Source: Streptomyces sp. CB09001
GTDB lineage: Bacteria; Actinomycetota; Actinomycetes; Streptomycetales; Streptomycetaceae
Length of the DNA: 64,000 nucleotides
Assembly: GCF_003369795.1 (NCBI RefSeq)
Contig: NZ_CP026730.1
Coordinates: 1,488,001 to 1,552,000 of the forward strand
Direction of reading: 5' to 3'
Part shown: positions 33,108 to 43,100 of the stretch, one piece after another
Position numbering within the stretch: position 1 is the stretch's first letter
Layout: the number at the start of each line of letters is the position of its first letter
Made by a program: the position numbers and the translations under genes
The notes under the pieces: generated by a model
Seen by the model: only the letters and a program-made list of their open reading frames with translations
What the model was told of the DNA's origin: nothing
Databases searched by the model: none

Positions 33108-34244
33108 ATGGCGGAGCCGAGGCCGCACAACCATCCCGAACCCTCGGCCGTCGTACTGGCCATGCTGCGCGCGTTCCTGCGGACCGCGGCTGCCCGGACC
33201 CGCTCCCGGTCGCCACGGCCCGCCCCAGACGACGACGTGCTCCTCGACGCCCCCGACGACCGCCTCGCCCCGGCCCTCGTCGCCGCGGCCCACGGCGAGC
33301 ACGGCCCCGCGGCACGCCTCCTCGCCGGTACCCGCGACCACGCCGAATGGGACCACCGCGACCGTTACGCGACCCGGCTCGCCGCTTTCGCGCGCTTCCG
33401 CTCCGAGTGGCTCGACACCTGGCGCACCACCGCCCCGGACGACCCCGACGCCCTGCTGGTCGGGGCCCGTCTGGCGGTCCACCGGCACTGGGACTCACCG
33501 GCCCGCACCGAACTCCTGCGCCAGGTGATCCCCGCCGTGGTCGCCGCCGCCGAGGCCGCCGGCCCCGCCGACCCGGTGCCGTGGCGGACCGCGCTGGACG
33601 CCGCACGGGGCGCGGGCGCCGGGCACGCCGAGTTCGAGCACCTGTGGGAGCAGGCCGTCCGCCGCTGCCCGCATCACTACGGCAGTCATGTCGCCGCCCT
33701 CGAGTACCTGGCGGCCGCCTCGCCCGACGCCCACGGCGAGTGCCTCGACTTCGCCGAGACGGCCGCCCAGGAGGCCCCCGACGAGGCGCTCGTACGGGCC
33801 CTGCCGCTGCACGCGGCCTTCACCTGTCTGACGGCCACGGCCACGCGCACCGGTACCGGCACCGGACGCCACACCGGCGGTGCGACCGCGACCGCCGTAC
33901 GCGCCCACCGCCCCCGACTGGACGCCGCCGCCGACCGCGCGATCGCCCTCTCGGCGGCCCACCCGGCGGCCGATCCCTGGGCGGCGGAACTGCGGAACCT
34001 GCTCGTCTACGTCCTCGTACGCCTGGAACGGCACCAGGACGCGGCGGAGCAACTGCTGCTGACCGGTCCGTACGTCACGTCCTTCCCGTGGGACCGGGAC
34101 ACGGACGACCCGCTCGGCGGCTTCCTGCGGGTGCGCTCGGACGTCCGTGCGCGCCCCGGGGACACGCCCTCCGCGGCCGGTACGGCGGCTCCGGGGCGCC
34201 CGCGGAACGGGCGCGGCGAACGCGTCCGCCCCGGCGACCATTAG
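33108..34244 (+). CDS. Uncharacterised helical-repeat protein
   Basis: The 378-residue, Ala/Arg/His-rich protein of predicted alpha-helical character resembles TPR-like scaffolds: repeated pairs of helices (DALLVGARLAVHRHW, AEFEHLWEQAVRRCPHHYGSHVAALEYLA, AAELRNLLVYVLVRLERHQDAAEQLL). There are no transmembrane segments and no catalytic motif. The last 45 residues are disordered and Arg/Pro-rich. The start is uncertain: ATG 33108 is preferred because a hairpin precedes it; GTG 32976 and ATG 33162 are in frame. It ends 11 bases before the Lon-domain gene, so co-transcription is likely. Confidence 0.7.
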   Translation: MAEPRPHNHPEPSAVVLAMLRAFLRTAAARTRSRSPRPAPDDDVLLDAPDDRLAPALVAAAHGEHGPAARLLAGTRDHAEWDHRDRYATRLAAFARFRSEWLDTWRTTAPDDPDALLVGARLAVHRHWDSPARTELLRQVIPAVVAAAEAAGPADPVPWRTALDAARGAGAGHAEFEHLWEQAVRRCPHHYGSHVAALEYLAAASPDAHGECLDFAETAAQEAPDEALVRALPLHAAFTCLTATATRTGTGTGRHTGGATATAVRAHRPRLDAAADRAIALSAAHPAADPWAAELRNLLVYVLVRLERHQDAAEQLLLTGPYVTSFPWDRDTDDPLGGFLRVRSDVRARPGDTPSAAGTAAPGRPRNGRGERVRPGDH

Positions 34245-34255
34245 GCTTCTGCGTC

Positions 34256-34996
34256 GTGACCACCGTCCGGCTCCCCCTCTTCCCCCTGAACTCGGTCCTG
34301 TTCCCGGGGCTGGTGCTCCCGCTCAACATCTTCGAGGAGCGCTATCGCGCCATGATGCGCGAGTTGCTGAAGACTCCCGAGGACGAACCACGCCGGTTCG
34401 CCGTCGTGGCGATCCGCGACGGCTTCGAGGTGGCCCAGACCGCCCCCGGCCTGCCCGACCCCACGGCGACCCTCGAGCGCGGGCCGGCGGCCGGGTTCGG
34501 GGCCGACCCGCTCAAGGCGTTCCACAAGGTGGGCTGTGTCGCGGACGCGGCGACGGTCCGGGAGCGGGCCGACGGCACCTTCGAGGTGCTGGCGACCGGC
34601 ACGACCCGGATGCGGCTGCTCTCGGTGGAGGCCTCGGGGCCGTTCCTGACGGCCGAGCTGGAGCCGCTGCCCGAGGAGCCGGGCGACGAGGCGGGCGCCC
34701 TGGCGGAGGGCGTGCTGCGGTCCTTCCGGCAGTACCAGAAGCGGCTGGCGGGGGCCCGCGAACGGTCACTGGCGACCGGCGCCGACCTGCCGGACGAACC
34801 GGGTGTGGTCTCCTACCTGGTCGCCGCCGCGATGATGCTGGACACGCCGACGAAGCAGCGCCTGCTCCAGGCCCCGGACACCGCCTCACGGCTGCGGGAC
34901 GAGCTGAAACTCCTTCGCTCGGAGACCTCCATCATCCGTACGCTGCCGTCCCTGCCCGCGCAGGAACTGACGCGCGGCCCGACGAGTCTCAACTGA
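34256..34996 (+). CDS. Lon-type substrate-binding (LON-N) domain protein
   Basis: The 246-residue protein consists only of the LON N-terminal substrate-recognition domain (RLPLFPLNSVLFPGLVLPLNIFE at residues 4-26, then RRFAVVAI and GCVADAATV). It lacks the AAA+ and protease parts of Lon. Such stand-alone proteins are widespread and of uncertain role, possibly recognising exposed protein segments. Start GTG 34256. The YbaK-type gene follows 13 bases after its stop. Confidence 0.87.
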   Translation: MTTVRLPLFPLNSVLFPGLVLPLNIFEERYRAMMRELLKTPEDEPRRFAVVAIRDGFEVAQTAPGLPDPTATLERGPAAGFGADPLKAFHKVGCVADAATVRERADGTFEVLATGTTRMRLLSVEASGPFLTAELEPLPEEPGDEAGALAEGVLRSFRQYQKRLAGARERSLATGADLPDEPGVVSYLVAAAMMLDTPTKQRLLQAPDTASRLRDELKLLRSETSIIRTLPSLPAQELTRGPTSLN

Positions 34997-35009
34997 GGTA
35001 CTGGCCCGC

Positions 35010-35528
35010 ATGGCGAGGAAGCCGAACAAGCCCGGCAGGGCGAAGAAGCAGCAGTCGGGCGGCACGCCCGCGACGGTGGCGCTCACGGCAGCCGGGGTGA
35101 CGTACGCGGTCCACTCCTACGAGCACGACCCGGCCCACCCGTCCTACGGCGAGGAGGCGGCGGAGGCCATGGGCGTGTCGCCGGAGCGGGTGTTCAAGAC
35201 GCTGGTGGCGGAGGTCGACGGCGCCCTGACGGTCGCGGTGGTGCCGGTGGCGGGCCAGCTGGACCTCAAGGCGCTGGCGGCCGCGGTGGGCGGCAAGCGC
35301 GCGGCGATGGCCGACCCGGCCCTGGCCGAGCGCACCACGGGCTATGTGCGCGGCGGCATCTCCCCGCTGGGCCAGCGCAAGCGCCTGGCGACGGTCCTGG
35401 ACGCGTCGGCCTCCGAGTACGCCACGATCTGTGTCTCGGCGGGGCGCCGCGGCCTGGAGGTCGAGCTGGCCCCCGACGACCTGGCCGCGCTCACGGACGC
35501 GGTGCTGGCGCCGATCGGGCGCGCCTGA
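35010..35528 (+). CDS. ybaK: YbaK-type Cys-tRNA(Pro) deacylase
   Basis: The 172-residue editing protein of the YbaK/EbsC family hydrolyses Cys-tRNAPro mischarged by prolyl-tRNA synthetase. Features: a basic N-terminus (MARKPNKPGRAKKQ), TPATVALTAAGVTYAVHSYEHDP, VFKTLVAEVDG with the conserved Lys, AAVGGKRAAMADP and YVRGGISPLGQRKRL, the GXXSPXG signature. ATG 35010. It lies just before a bL37-like small gene, placing two translation-linked genes together. Confidence 0.92.
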   Translation: MARKPNKPGRAKKQQSGGTPATVALTAAGVTYAVHSYEHDPAHPSYGEEAAEAMGVSPERVFKTLVAEVDGALTVAVVPVAGQLDLKALAAAVGGKRAAMADPALAERTTGYVRGGISPLGQRKRLATVLDASASEYATICVSAGRRGLEVELAPDDLAALTDAVLAPIGRA

Positions 35529-35589
35529 CCCCGGCCGGACGTGCGCGCCCTCTCGACGGACGTCCGGTTGTCGGCCAATCAGACAGGAC

Positions 35590-35664
35590 CTGTCGAAGCG
35601 AACGCGCAAACGCCGCCGGCGCACCAAGAAGGGCCGGGCGAACCACGGCCGCCGGCCGGCCTAG
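35590..35664 (+). CDS. 24-residue basic peptide resembling ribosomal protein bL37
   Basis: The 24-codon frame ends at TAG 35662-35664. The product is SKRTRKRRRR, then TKKGRANHGRRPA, preceded by one start codon. Length and pattern match the actinobacterial large-subunit protein bL37 first seen in mycobacterial ribosomes: KRGRKKR at the start and ANHGKRP at the end. No ATG, GTG or TTG is available in frame, so the start appears to be CTG 35590; AGGA lies only one base upstream of it. The DUF2567 gene on the other strand stops at 35661, the two stops sharing CTAG. The start is the weak point of this call. Confidence 0.62.
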   Translation: MSKRTRKRRRRTKKGRANHGRRPA

Positions 35665-36377
35665 GCCGACTTGTCCCCGTACGGCGCCGACGGGTACTGC
35701 CCCGGTGCCGGCCAGGGGTCGGGCTCCGGGTCCCGGGGCCCGAACAGGCCGGTCAGCCCCAGGTGGACCACCAGTGCCGCGAGCGGCCACGCCAGCAGCG
35801 CTCCCTTGGCGCCCAGCTTGAGCGGGGCGGAGAACGCCACCCCTTTGCCCACGTCCTTGGCGTGCGCGATCACGTCCTGCGTCGGCCCGAGCCACACCCC
35901 GAGCCACCACGCCAGCAGCGATCCGAGCAGACCGCCGACACCGAGGGCCACCACCAGCGGCACGCCGCCGCGCCGCCGCAGCAGGAACACCACGACCGCG
36001 CTGAGCGCCCCGAACGCCAGCGCGAGCAGCGTGAACGTTCCGTCGACGCCGATCGCCTGCTCGCCCTCCGAGTCCTTCAGGTAGACGACCCAGCTGTCGT
36101 CGAGGATCTGACCCACCAGCGGCACGCTCGGTGCCAGCTTCCACCACAGCACGCCCAGCAGCGCACCGGAGAGCGCGACCGCCAGCGCGGTCACGGCGGC
36201 CTGCCGCACTTCGGTCAACATCCCGGGGCCGTCCTGTTCGCCGTACGTGCCGTAAGGGTCGTGAGAACCGCCGGGCGCGGCTCCCGTCGCGTGTGCGCCG
36301 ACGGGCGGCGGCACCGGCCCGCCCTGGTACGACGGGCGTTCGTTCGGCGGCGGTGGCGGGGTCAAGGGTGCGGTCAC
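35661..36377 (-). CDS. DUF2567 membrane protein
   Basis: The 238-residue protein has a Pro/Gly-rich cytoplasmic N-terminus (residues 1-50) and four transmembrane segments (about 60-80, 110-130, 140-160 and 190-212) with an external loop between the first two (VPLVGQILDDSWVVYLKDSEGEQAIG), as in the actinobacterial DUF2567 family. The function is unknown. GTG 36377 is the start. It is convergent with the bL37-like gene, sharing 4 bases at the stops, and lies 34 bases downstream of the ABC permease start region on the same strand. Confidence 0.75.
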   Translation of the reverse strand: MTAPLTPPPPPNERPSYQGGPVPPPVGAHATGAAPGGSHDPYGTYGEQDGPGMLTEVRQAAVTALAVALSGALLGVLWWKLAPSVPLVGQILDDSWVVYLKDSEGEQAIGVDGTFTLLALAFGALSAVVVFLLRRRGGVPLVVALGVGGLLGSLLAWWLGVWLGPTQDVIAHAKDVGKGVAFSAPLKLGAKGALLAWPLAALVVHLGLTGLFGPRDPEPDPWPAPGQYPSAPYGDKSA

Positions 36378-36411
36378 CGTGCCATCGTGCCAAACCCGCC
36401 TGTGCGGCGCG

Positions 36412-37343
36412 TCACCGGACGGCGGCCCGGCGGTACGCCCAGGTGGCCACGGCCAGCGAGATCACCCCGACCGCGGCGCACACGGCGAGGTCGCCGAGGA
36501 CGAAGCCCCAGTCGGGCCGCTCGCCGAAGGTGCGCGCGAAGGCCTCCACCCCGTACGTGGAGGGCAGCAGGTCCCGGGCCAGGCGGACCACCTGCGGCAT
36601 CCGCTCGGGCGGCAGCACGCCGAGCAGCAGCGCCGCCGACATGCCGAGCTGGCCGAGGAGGGTGGCGAACTCGGGCCGGGGGGCGAGCAGCCCCAGCGCC
36701 GCGCCCAGTCCGGCGAGGGCGGCGCCCGCCAGCGGGATCACGGCCACCAGCACCCACAGGTGGGTCATCGGCAGCCCGAACAGCAGACATCCGAACACCG
36801 CGGTCACCACGGTCCCGGGCACGGTGAAGGACGCGTAGGCGCCCGCCGCGCCCAGCACCACCGCGGCCGGCGGCACCGGCAGGGTCGCGTAGTGGTCGAG
36901 GCCGCCGCTGGCGCGCAGCTGGCCGAAGTACTGGGCGAGGAGGTTCAGGGCGACGAAGGCCACGACGAGCACCGCGGACCCGGCGACCACGGCCTGTGCC
37001 TCGCCACCGCCGTCGACGACGCCGCGCATGAGGATCATGATGCCGATGGACTGGAAGGTCGCCACGAACAGCAGCGGGATGCGCGCGACCCGAGCCCGGG
37101 ACAGCTGCGCGCGGTACACGGCCACCAGGGAGGGCCACAGCCGTGCCTTCGGCCCCAGCTCGGCCGGGCCGGCCACGCGCCGCCCCTCGGTCGCCGGCGC
37201 GGCACCCCGCAGGGCATCGGCGGGTACGACACTCACGTCGCGCAGCTCCCCTTCGCTCGGGTCGTTCGAAGCGGTCGCCCCGGCGGGGGCGGTCGCCCCG
37301 ACGGGTACGGATGCGGCGGCCGGTGTTCTCAGCGCTCGCGTGC

Positions 37344-37347
<4 letters not shown>
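36412..37347 (-). CDS. ABC-2 type transporter permease
   Basis: The 311-residue protein has six hydrophobic segments in the ABC-2 permease arrangement. LWPSLVAVYRAQLSRARVAR precedes the first, FVALNLLAQYFGQLRASGGLDHYATLPV is the cytoplasmic coupling region, and RLARDLLPSTYGVEAF comes before the last. The first 65 residues are a disordered Ala/Thr/Pro-rich extension. Start GTG 37347 overlaps the ATPase gene stop by 4 bases, so the two form one exporter. The substrate is unknown; drug or lipid export is typical of this class. Confidence 0.9.
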
Positions 37348-38363
<1,016 letters not shown>

Positions 38364-38485
38364 AAGGGAGGAGACTACGGGGTCGGTCCCCTCGGCCCGC
38401 TCCCGGGTCCGCCCATAAGTGTCGATTCAGCAGGTGTCGGTCCGGCCGGGGAGCGCCGCGGAGAGCAGGGAGACGCCGGGGCGTC

Positions 38486-39697
38486 TCACTCGGCGGCGGG
38501 CGTGCGTTCGGTCGCCGTGCGCACGTCGATCTCCCGCCAGAACCCGGCCCGGATGGCATACCGGTCGTGCTCGTCGATCTGGTCGTCCTTGTGCGCGAGC
38601 AGTCCGAAGCGGGCCGCGTAGCGCAGCAGCTCGCCGTCGACGCGGTGCGGGATGCGCGGGTACATCCCGGACAGCTTCTGCAGGTGGCCGTGGTCGCCGA
38701 GCCGTTCCAGCCAGCGCCGGGCGAAGACCTGCCCCACCTCGTACGGGTCGCCGCCGACCGTGGTGATGTCCTCCTCGCGGTCGGCCCAGCGCTGCTCGGC
38801 CGTGGTGAGCTGGGCCAGTGTCGGCAGCGTGGCGGCCTCGGAGGGCTCGGCGGCGGGCCGGTCGACCCAGCCCTTGTCGGAGGACCAGCGCAGGGTGGCG
38901 TTGGCGGGCTGCGGGGCGGGGTGGGCGCCGGGGGCGCGCAGGGCGGCGAGGTCCTTGGGGGTGGGTACGCCCTTGGCCGGCGGTACCCGTTCCTCGGCTC
39001 CGGCCGGTCCCGCGGCGGCCGTGGTGGGGTGTTCGGGCGTCTCGGCGGGACGCTGGGCGGCGGAGAGCGCGGACTCGGGCAGCGGCGCGGAGAGGATCGC
39101 GGCGATCTCGGGGCGGGGCACGGGCGGCGGCGCGCAGATGCCGCCGAGTTCCTTGGCGCGTACGGCCTTCGTGATCCACGTACGGTCCAGGACGCGGCGT
39201 TCGTCGGCCTCGGCGACCAGGTCCTCGGACTGGTTGTAGTCGCCGTCGGCGGCCTGCACGGCCCACAGATGGACGGCGACGCCGTGTTCCTTGGCGGCCA
39301 TCATGCCGGGCAGCAGGTCGCCGTCGCCGGTGACCAGGACGACGTCGGAACAGGCGCGGTTGCGGGCCAGTTCGGTCAGTTCGGCGTGCATGGCGGCGTC
39401 CACGCCCTTCTGCGCCCAACGCCCGTCACTGCGGGTGAGCGCGCCGAGCCGGACGGTGACCCGGGGCATCACCCGCAGCCGACGGTGTTCGGGCTGCGGG
39501 ACGCGGTCCGGGGCGCCGTCGAACCAGTAGATGCGCAGCAGGGGCTGTTGCGTGTCGGACTCGGCGCGGTCGCGCAACCCCTGGATGAGAGCGGCGTGAT
39601 CGACGGTGATGCGGGAACGCGAGGGTTCCCCCGCCAGGAGACTCGCGGCGGCCCCCAGCAGATACCCGGCGTCCACCAGGACGATGCAGCGGTCCAC
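38486..39697 (-). CDS. NYN-domain (PIN-like) putative nuclease with C-terminal helical domain
   Basis: The 403-residue protein begins with a NYN domain (residues 1-170): IVLVDAGYLLGAA with the first acid, RIYWFDGAP, QKGVDAAMHAELTELARN and the acidic site VLVTGDGDLLPGMMAAKEHG. These Asp residues are those expected for a metal-dependent ribonuclease. A Pro/Ala-rich linker (about 195-285) leads to a C-terminal winged-helix-like region (YEVGQVFARRWLERLGDHGHLQKL). GTG 39697 is favoured over GTG 39706 because AGAGG then sits 9 bases upstream; a duplicated VDR codon pair makes both possible. RNA targets are unknown. Confidence 0.85.
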   Translation of the reverse strand: MDRCIVLVDAGYLLGAAASLLAGEPSRSRITVDHAALIQGLRDRAESDTQQPLLRIYWFDGAPDRVPQPEHRRLRVMPRVTVRLGALTRSDGRWAQKGVDAAMHAELTELARNRACSDVVLVTGDGDLLPGMMAAKEHGVAVHLWAVQAADGDYNQSEDLVAEADERRVLDRTWITKAVRAKELGGICAPPPVPRPEIAAILSAPLPESALSAAQRPAETPEHPTTAAAGPAGAEERVPPAKGVPTPKDLAALRAPGAHPAPQPANATLRWSSDKGWVDRPAAEPSEAATLPTLAQLTTAEQRWADREEDITTVGGDPYEVGQVFARRWLERLGDHGHLQKLSGMYPRIPHRVDGELLRYAARFGLLAHKDDQIDEHDRYAIRAGFWREIDVRTATERTPAAE

Positions 39698-39921
39698 GCG
39701 GTCCACCCTCTTTCCGGGAGGTTTGCTTCGGGCTTCCTTCGAGTCTGCCCGACCACGCGGAGGTTAACGGCCCGAACTCGATCTTCGGCGTGGCGTTTCG
39801 GCACCCCGCGACCGCTCGAACCGCGTCACGGACGGTAATTGCCCGATATGCGTTCTTTGTTGGCCTATGTGAATCTGGTTCCGGCCCTGGCCCCTAGATC
39901 CCCCTCAGGAGGTAGATCACC

Positions 39922-40089
39922 ATGGCCAAGAACAAGAACAACCGTGATCGTAAGCACCCGCAGGCCGAGCGCTCCCCGCAGGCCGCCGAGTCGGCCGTAC
40001 TGGAGCGCGAGGAGCAGCACTCCCCGCAGCTGACGACGCCCGGCGACGCGGCCTCCCGCAAGCGGAACAAGCGCTTCGGCCACAACTGA
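39922..40089 (+). CDS. 55-residue hydrophilic basic protein
   Basis: ATG 39922 is preceded by a perfect AGGAGGT (39907-39913), and TGA follows 55 codons later. The product starts MAKNKNNRDRKHPQAERSPQ and ends SRKRNKRFGHN; it is Lys/Arg/Gln-rich with no hydrophobic segment. I do not recognise a functional family; such small charged proteins are conserved and abundant in Streptomyces. A strong terminator follows at 40100. The 224 bases upstream (39698-39921) are non-coding and probably carry its promoter. Confidence 0.8.
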   Translation: MAKNKNNRDRKHPQAERSPQAAESAVLEREEQHSPQLTTPGDAASRKRNKRFGHN

Positions 40090-40099
40090 CGACCACGAC

Positions 40100-40132
40100 G
40101 AGGGGCGCACCCGGCAACCGGGGGCGCCCCTC
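40100..40132. terminator. Bidirectional terminator between the small basic protein gene and dnaE
   Basis: The 15-bp stem (40100-40114 with 40118-40132, one mismatch) has a CAA loop and is followed on the plus strand by TCGCCCGTTT. It lies between convergent genes and can serve both. Confidence 0.75.
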
Positions 40133-40146
40133 GCCCGTTTCTCCGC

Positions 40147-43100
40147 TCAGCCGGCCAGGCAGGACGGCCCGAGCAGCACCTTCAGGTCGCCGAACAGCGC
40201 CGGATCGGGCTTCACCCGGTGCCGGTCCAGGCGCAGCACCGTCGTCTTCGTGGGCCCCTGGAGCTTGATCCGCACCTCGCTGTCGCCCCGGTGGTGGGTG
40301 AGGATCTCACCGAGCCTGCTGACCATCGGCGGCGTGATGCGGGTCGCCGGGATGGTGAGGACGACGGGCGCGTTGGTGCCCGCGTGGGACAGGTCGGGGA
40401 TCATCAGCTCCATCGCGACCAGCCTGGGGATGTCCTCCCGCTTGTCGAGCCGCCCCTTGACGAACACCACGGCGTCCTCGACCAGTTGCGTGGACACCAG
40501 CTGATAGGTCGCCGGGAAGAACATGCACTCCAGGGAACCGGCGAGGTCCTCGACGGTGGCGATGGCCCAGGCGTTGCCCTGCTTGGTCATCTTGCGCTGG
40601 AGGCCCGAGATGATGCCGCCGATGGTGACGACCGCGCCGTCGCCGAAGTCACCGCCGGTGAGCTGGGAGATGCCCGCGTCGGCCTTGTCGGACAGCACGT
40701 GCTCCAGGCCGAAGAGCGGGTGGTCGGATACGTAGAGACCGAGCATCTCCCGCTCCTGGGCGAGCAGATAGGTCTTGTCCCACTCGTCCTCGCCGAACAC
40801 CACGTCGAGTCCGAAACCGGGCTCCTCGCTCTGCTCGTCGCCCATGCCGCCGAAGAGGTCGAACTGGCCCTCGGCCTCCTTGCGCTTGACCGCGACCACG
40901 TTGTCGATCATCGGTTCGTACTGCGCGGTGAGGCCCTTGCGGGTGTGTCCCATCTCGTCGAAGGCGCCCGCCTTGATCAGCGACTCCGTCGTCCGCTTGT
41001 TGCAGACGACCGCCTCCACCTTGTCCAGGTAGTCGGGGAAGGACGCGTACTTCCCCTTGGCCTTGCGGCACTTGATGATCGACTCGACCACGTTGGTGCC
41101 GACGTTGCGCACGGCGGAGAGGCCGAAGAGGATCACGTCGTCGCCCTGCGCGGCGAAGTTCGACATGGACTCGTTGACGTTGGGCGGCAGCACCTTGATG
41201 CCCATGCGCCGGCACTCGTTCAGGTAGACGGCCGACTTGTCCTTGTCGTCCTTGACCGAGGTGAGCAGGGCGGCCATGTACTCGGCCGGGTAGTTCGCCT
41301 TCAGGTAGCCGGTCCAGTACGAGACCAGGCCGTACGCGGCCGAGTGCGCCTTGTTGAAGGCGTAGCCGGCGAAGGGGACCAGCACGTCCCACAGGGCCTG
41401 GATGGCCTCGTCGCTGTAGCCGTTCTTCCGGGCTCCGGCCTGGAAGAGGACGAAGTTCTTCGCCAGTTCGTCGGGCTTCTTCTTGCCCATCACGCGGCGC
41501 AGGATGTCGGCCTCGCCGAGCGAGTAGCCCGCGATGATCTGGGCGGCCTTCTGCACCTGCTCCTGGTAGACGATCAGGCCGTAGGTGACCGCGAGGACCT
41601 CCTGGAGGGGCTCCTCCAGCTCCTTGTGGATCGGCGTGATCTCCTGGAGGCCGTTCTTGCGCAGCGCGTAGTTGGTGTGCGAGTCCATGCCCATGGGGCC
41701 GGGGCGGTAGAGCGCGGAGACGGCGGAGATGTCCTCGAAGTTGTCGGGCTTCATCAGCCGCAGCAGGGAGCGCATCGGGCCGCCGTCGAACTGGAAGACG
41801 CCGAGGGTGTCGCCGCGCTGCAGCAGGTCGAAGGTCGTGGGGTCGTCCAGTGGCAGGGACAGCAGGTCGAGTTCGACGCCCTTGTTGGACTTCACCATCT
41901 TGACGGCGTCGTCCATGATCGTGAGGTTGCGCAGGCCGAGGAAGTCCATCTTCAGCAGGCCGAGCGACTCGCACTGCGGGTAGTCCCACTGCGTGATGGT
42001 CACGCCGTCCGTGTGCCGGACCCAGATCGGGGCGTGGTCGACGATGGGCTCGCTGGACATGATCACGCCGGCCGCGTGCACGCCCATCTGCCGGACCAGG
42101 CCCTCGACGCCCTTGGCGGTGTCGATGACCTTCTTGACGTCCGGCTCGCTCTCGTACATCGAGCGGATCTCGCCGGCCTCGCTGTAGCGCGGGTGCGTCG
42201 GGTCGGTGATGCCGTTGAGGTCGATGCCCTTGCCGAGGACGTCGGCGGGCATGGCCTTGGTGAGCCGGTCGCCCATCGCGTACGGGTAGCCGAGGACGCG
42301 CGCGGAGTCCTTGATGGCGTTCTTCGCCTTGATCTTGCCGTAGGTGCCGATCATGGCGACCTTGTCGGCGCCGTACTTCTCCGTCACGTACCTGATCACC
42401 TCGACGCGCCTGCGCTCGTCGAAGTCGATGTCGACGTCGGGCATGGAGACGCGCTCGGGGTTGAGGAAGCGCTCGAAGATCAGGCCGTGCGGGATGGGGT
42501 CGAGGTCGGTGATGCCCATCGCGTACGCCACGATCGAGCCGGCCGCGGAACCTCGGCCGGGACCGACCGCGATGCCCTGGTTCTTCGCCCACATGATGAA
42601 GTCGGCGACCACCAGGAAGTACCCCGGGAACCCCATCTGGATGATGACGTCCATCTCGTACTCGGCCTGCTTCTGGCGGTCCTCGGGGACCTGGCCCGAG
42701 AAGCGGCGCTCCATGCCGCGGCGGACCTCCTCCTGGAACCAGGTGATCTCCGTGAAGCCGTCGGGGATGTCGAACTTCGGCATGAGGTCGCGCTTCTCGA
42801 ACATGCCGGTGGTGTCGATCATCTCGGCGATCAGGCGCGTGTTGGCGCAGCCCTGCTGCCAGGCGTCGGAGGAGTCGATGGCGTACATCTCGTCCGTCGA
42901 CTTCAGGTAGTAACCGGTGCCGTCGAAGCGGAAGCGGTCCGGGTCGGAGAGGTTCTTGCCGGTCTGGATGCACAGCAGGGCGTCGTGGGCGGTCGCCTCG
43001 TGCGCGTAGGTGTAGTGCGAGTCGTTCGTCACCAGCGGCGGGATGCCGAGCTTCCGGCCGATCTCCAGGAGCCCGTCGCGGACCCGGTGCTCGATCTCGA

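Noticed and set aside
38470..38487. GAGACGC/GCGTCTC hairpin at the end of the NYN gene
   Set aside because: Only a 7-bp stem that overlaps the stop codon, too weak to call a terminator.
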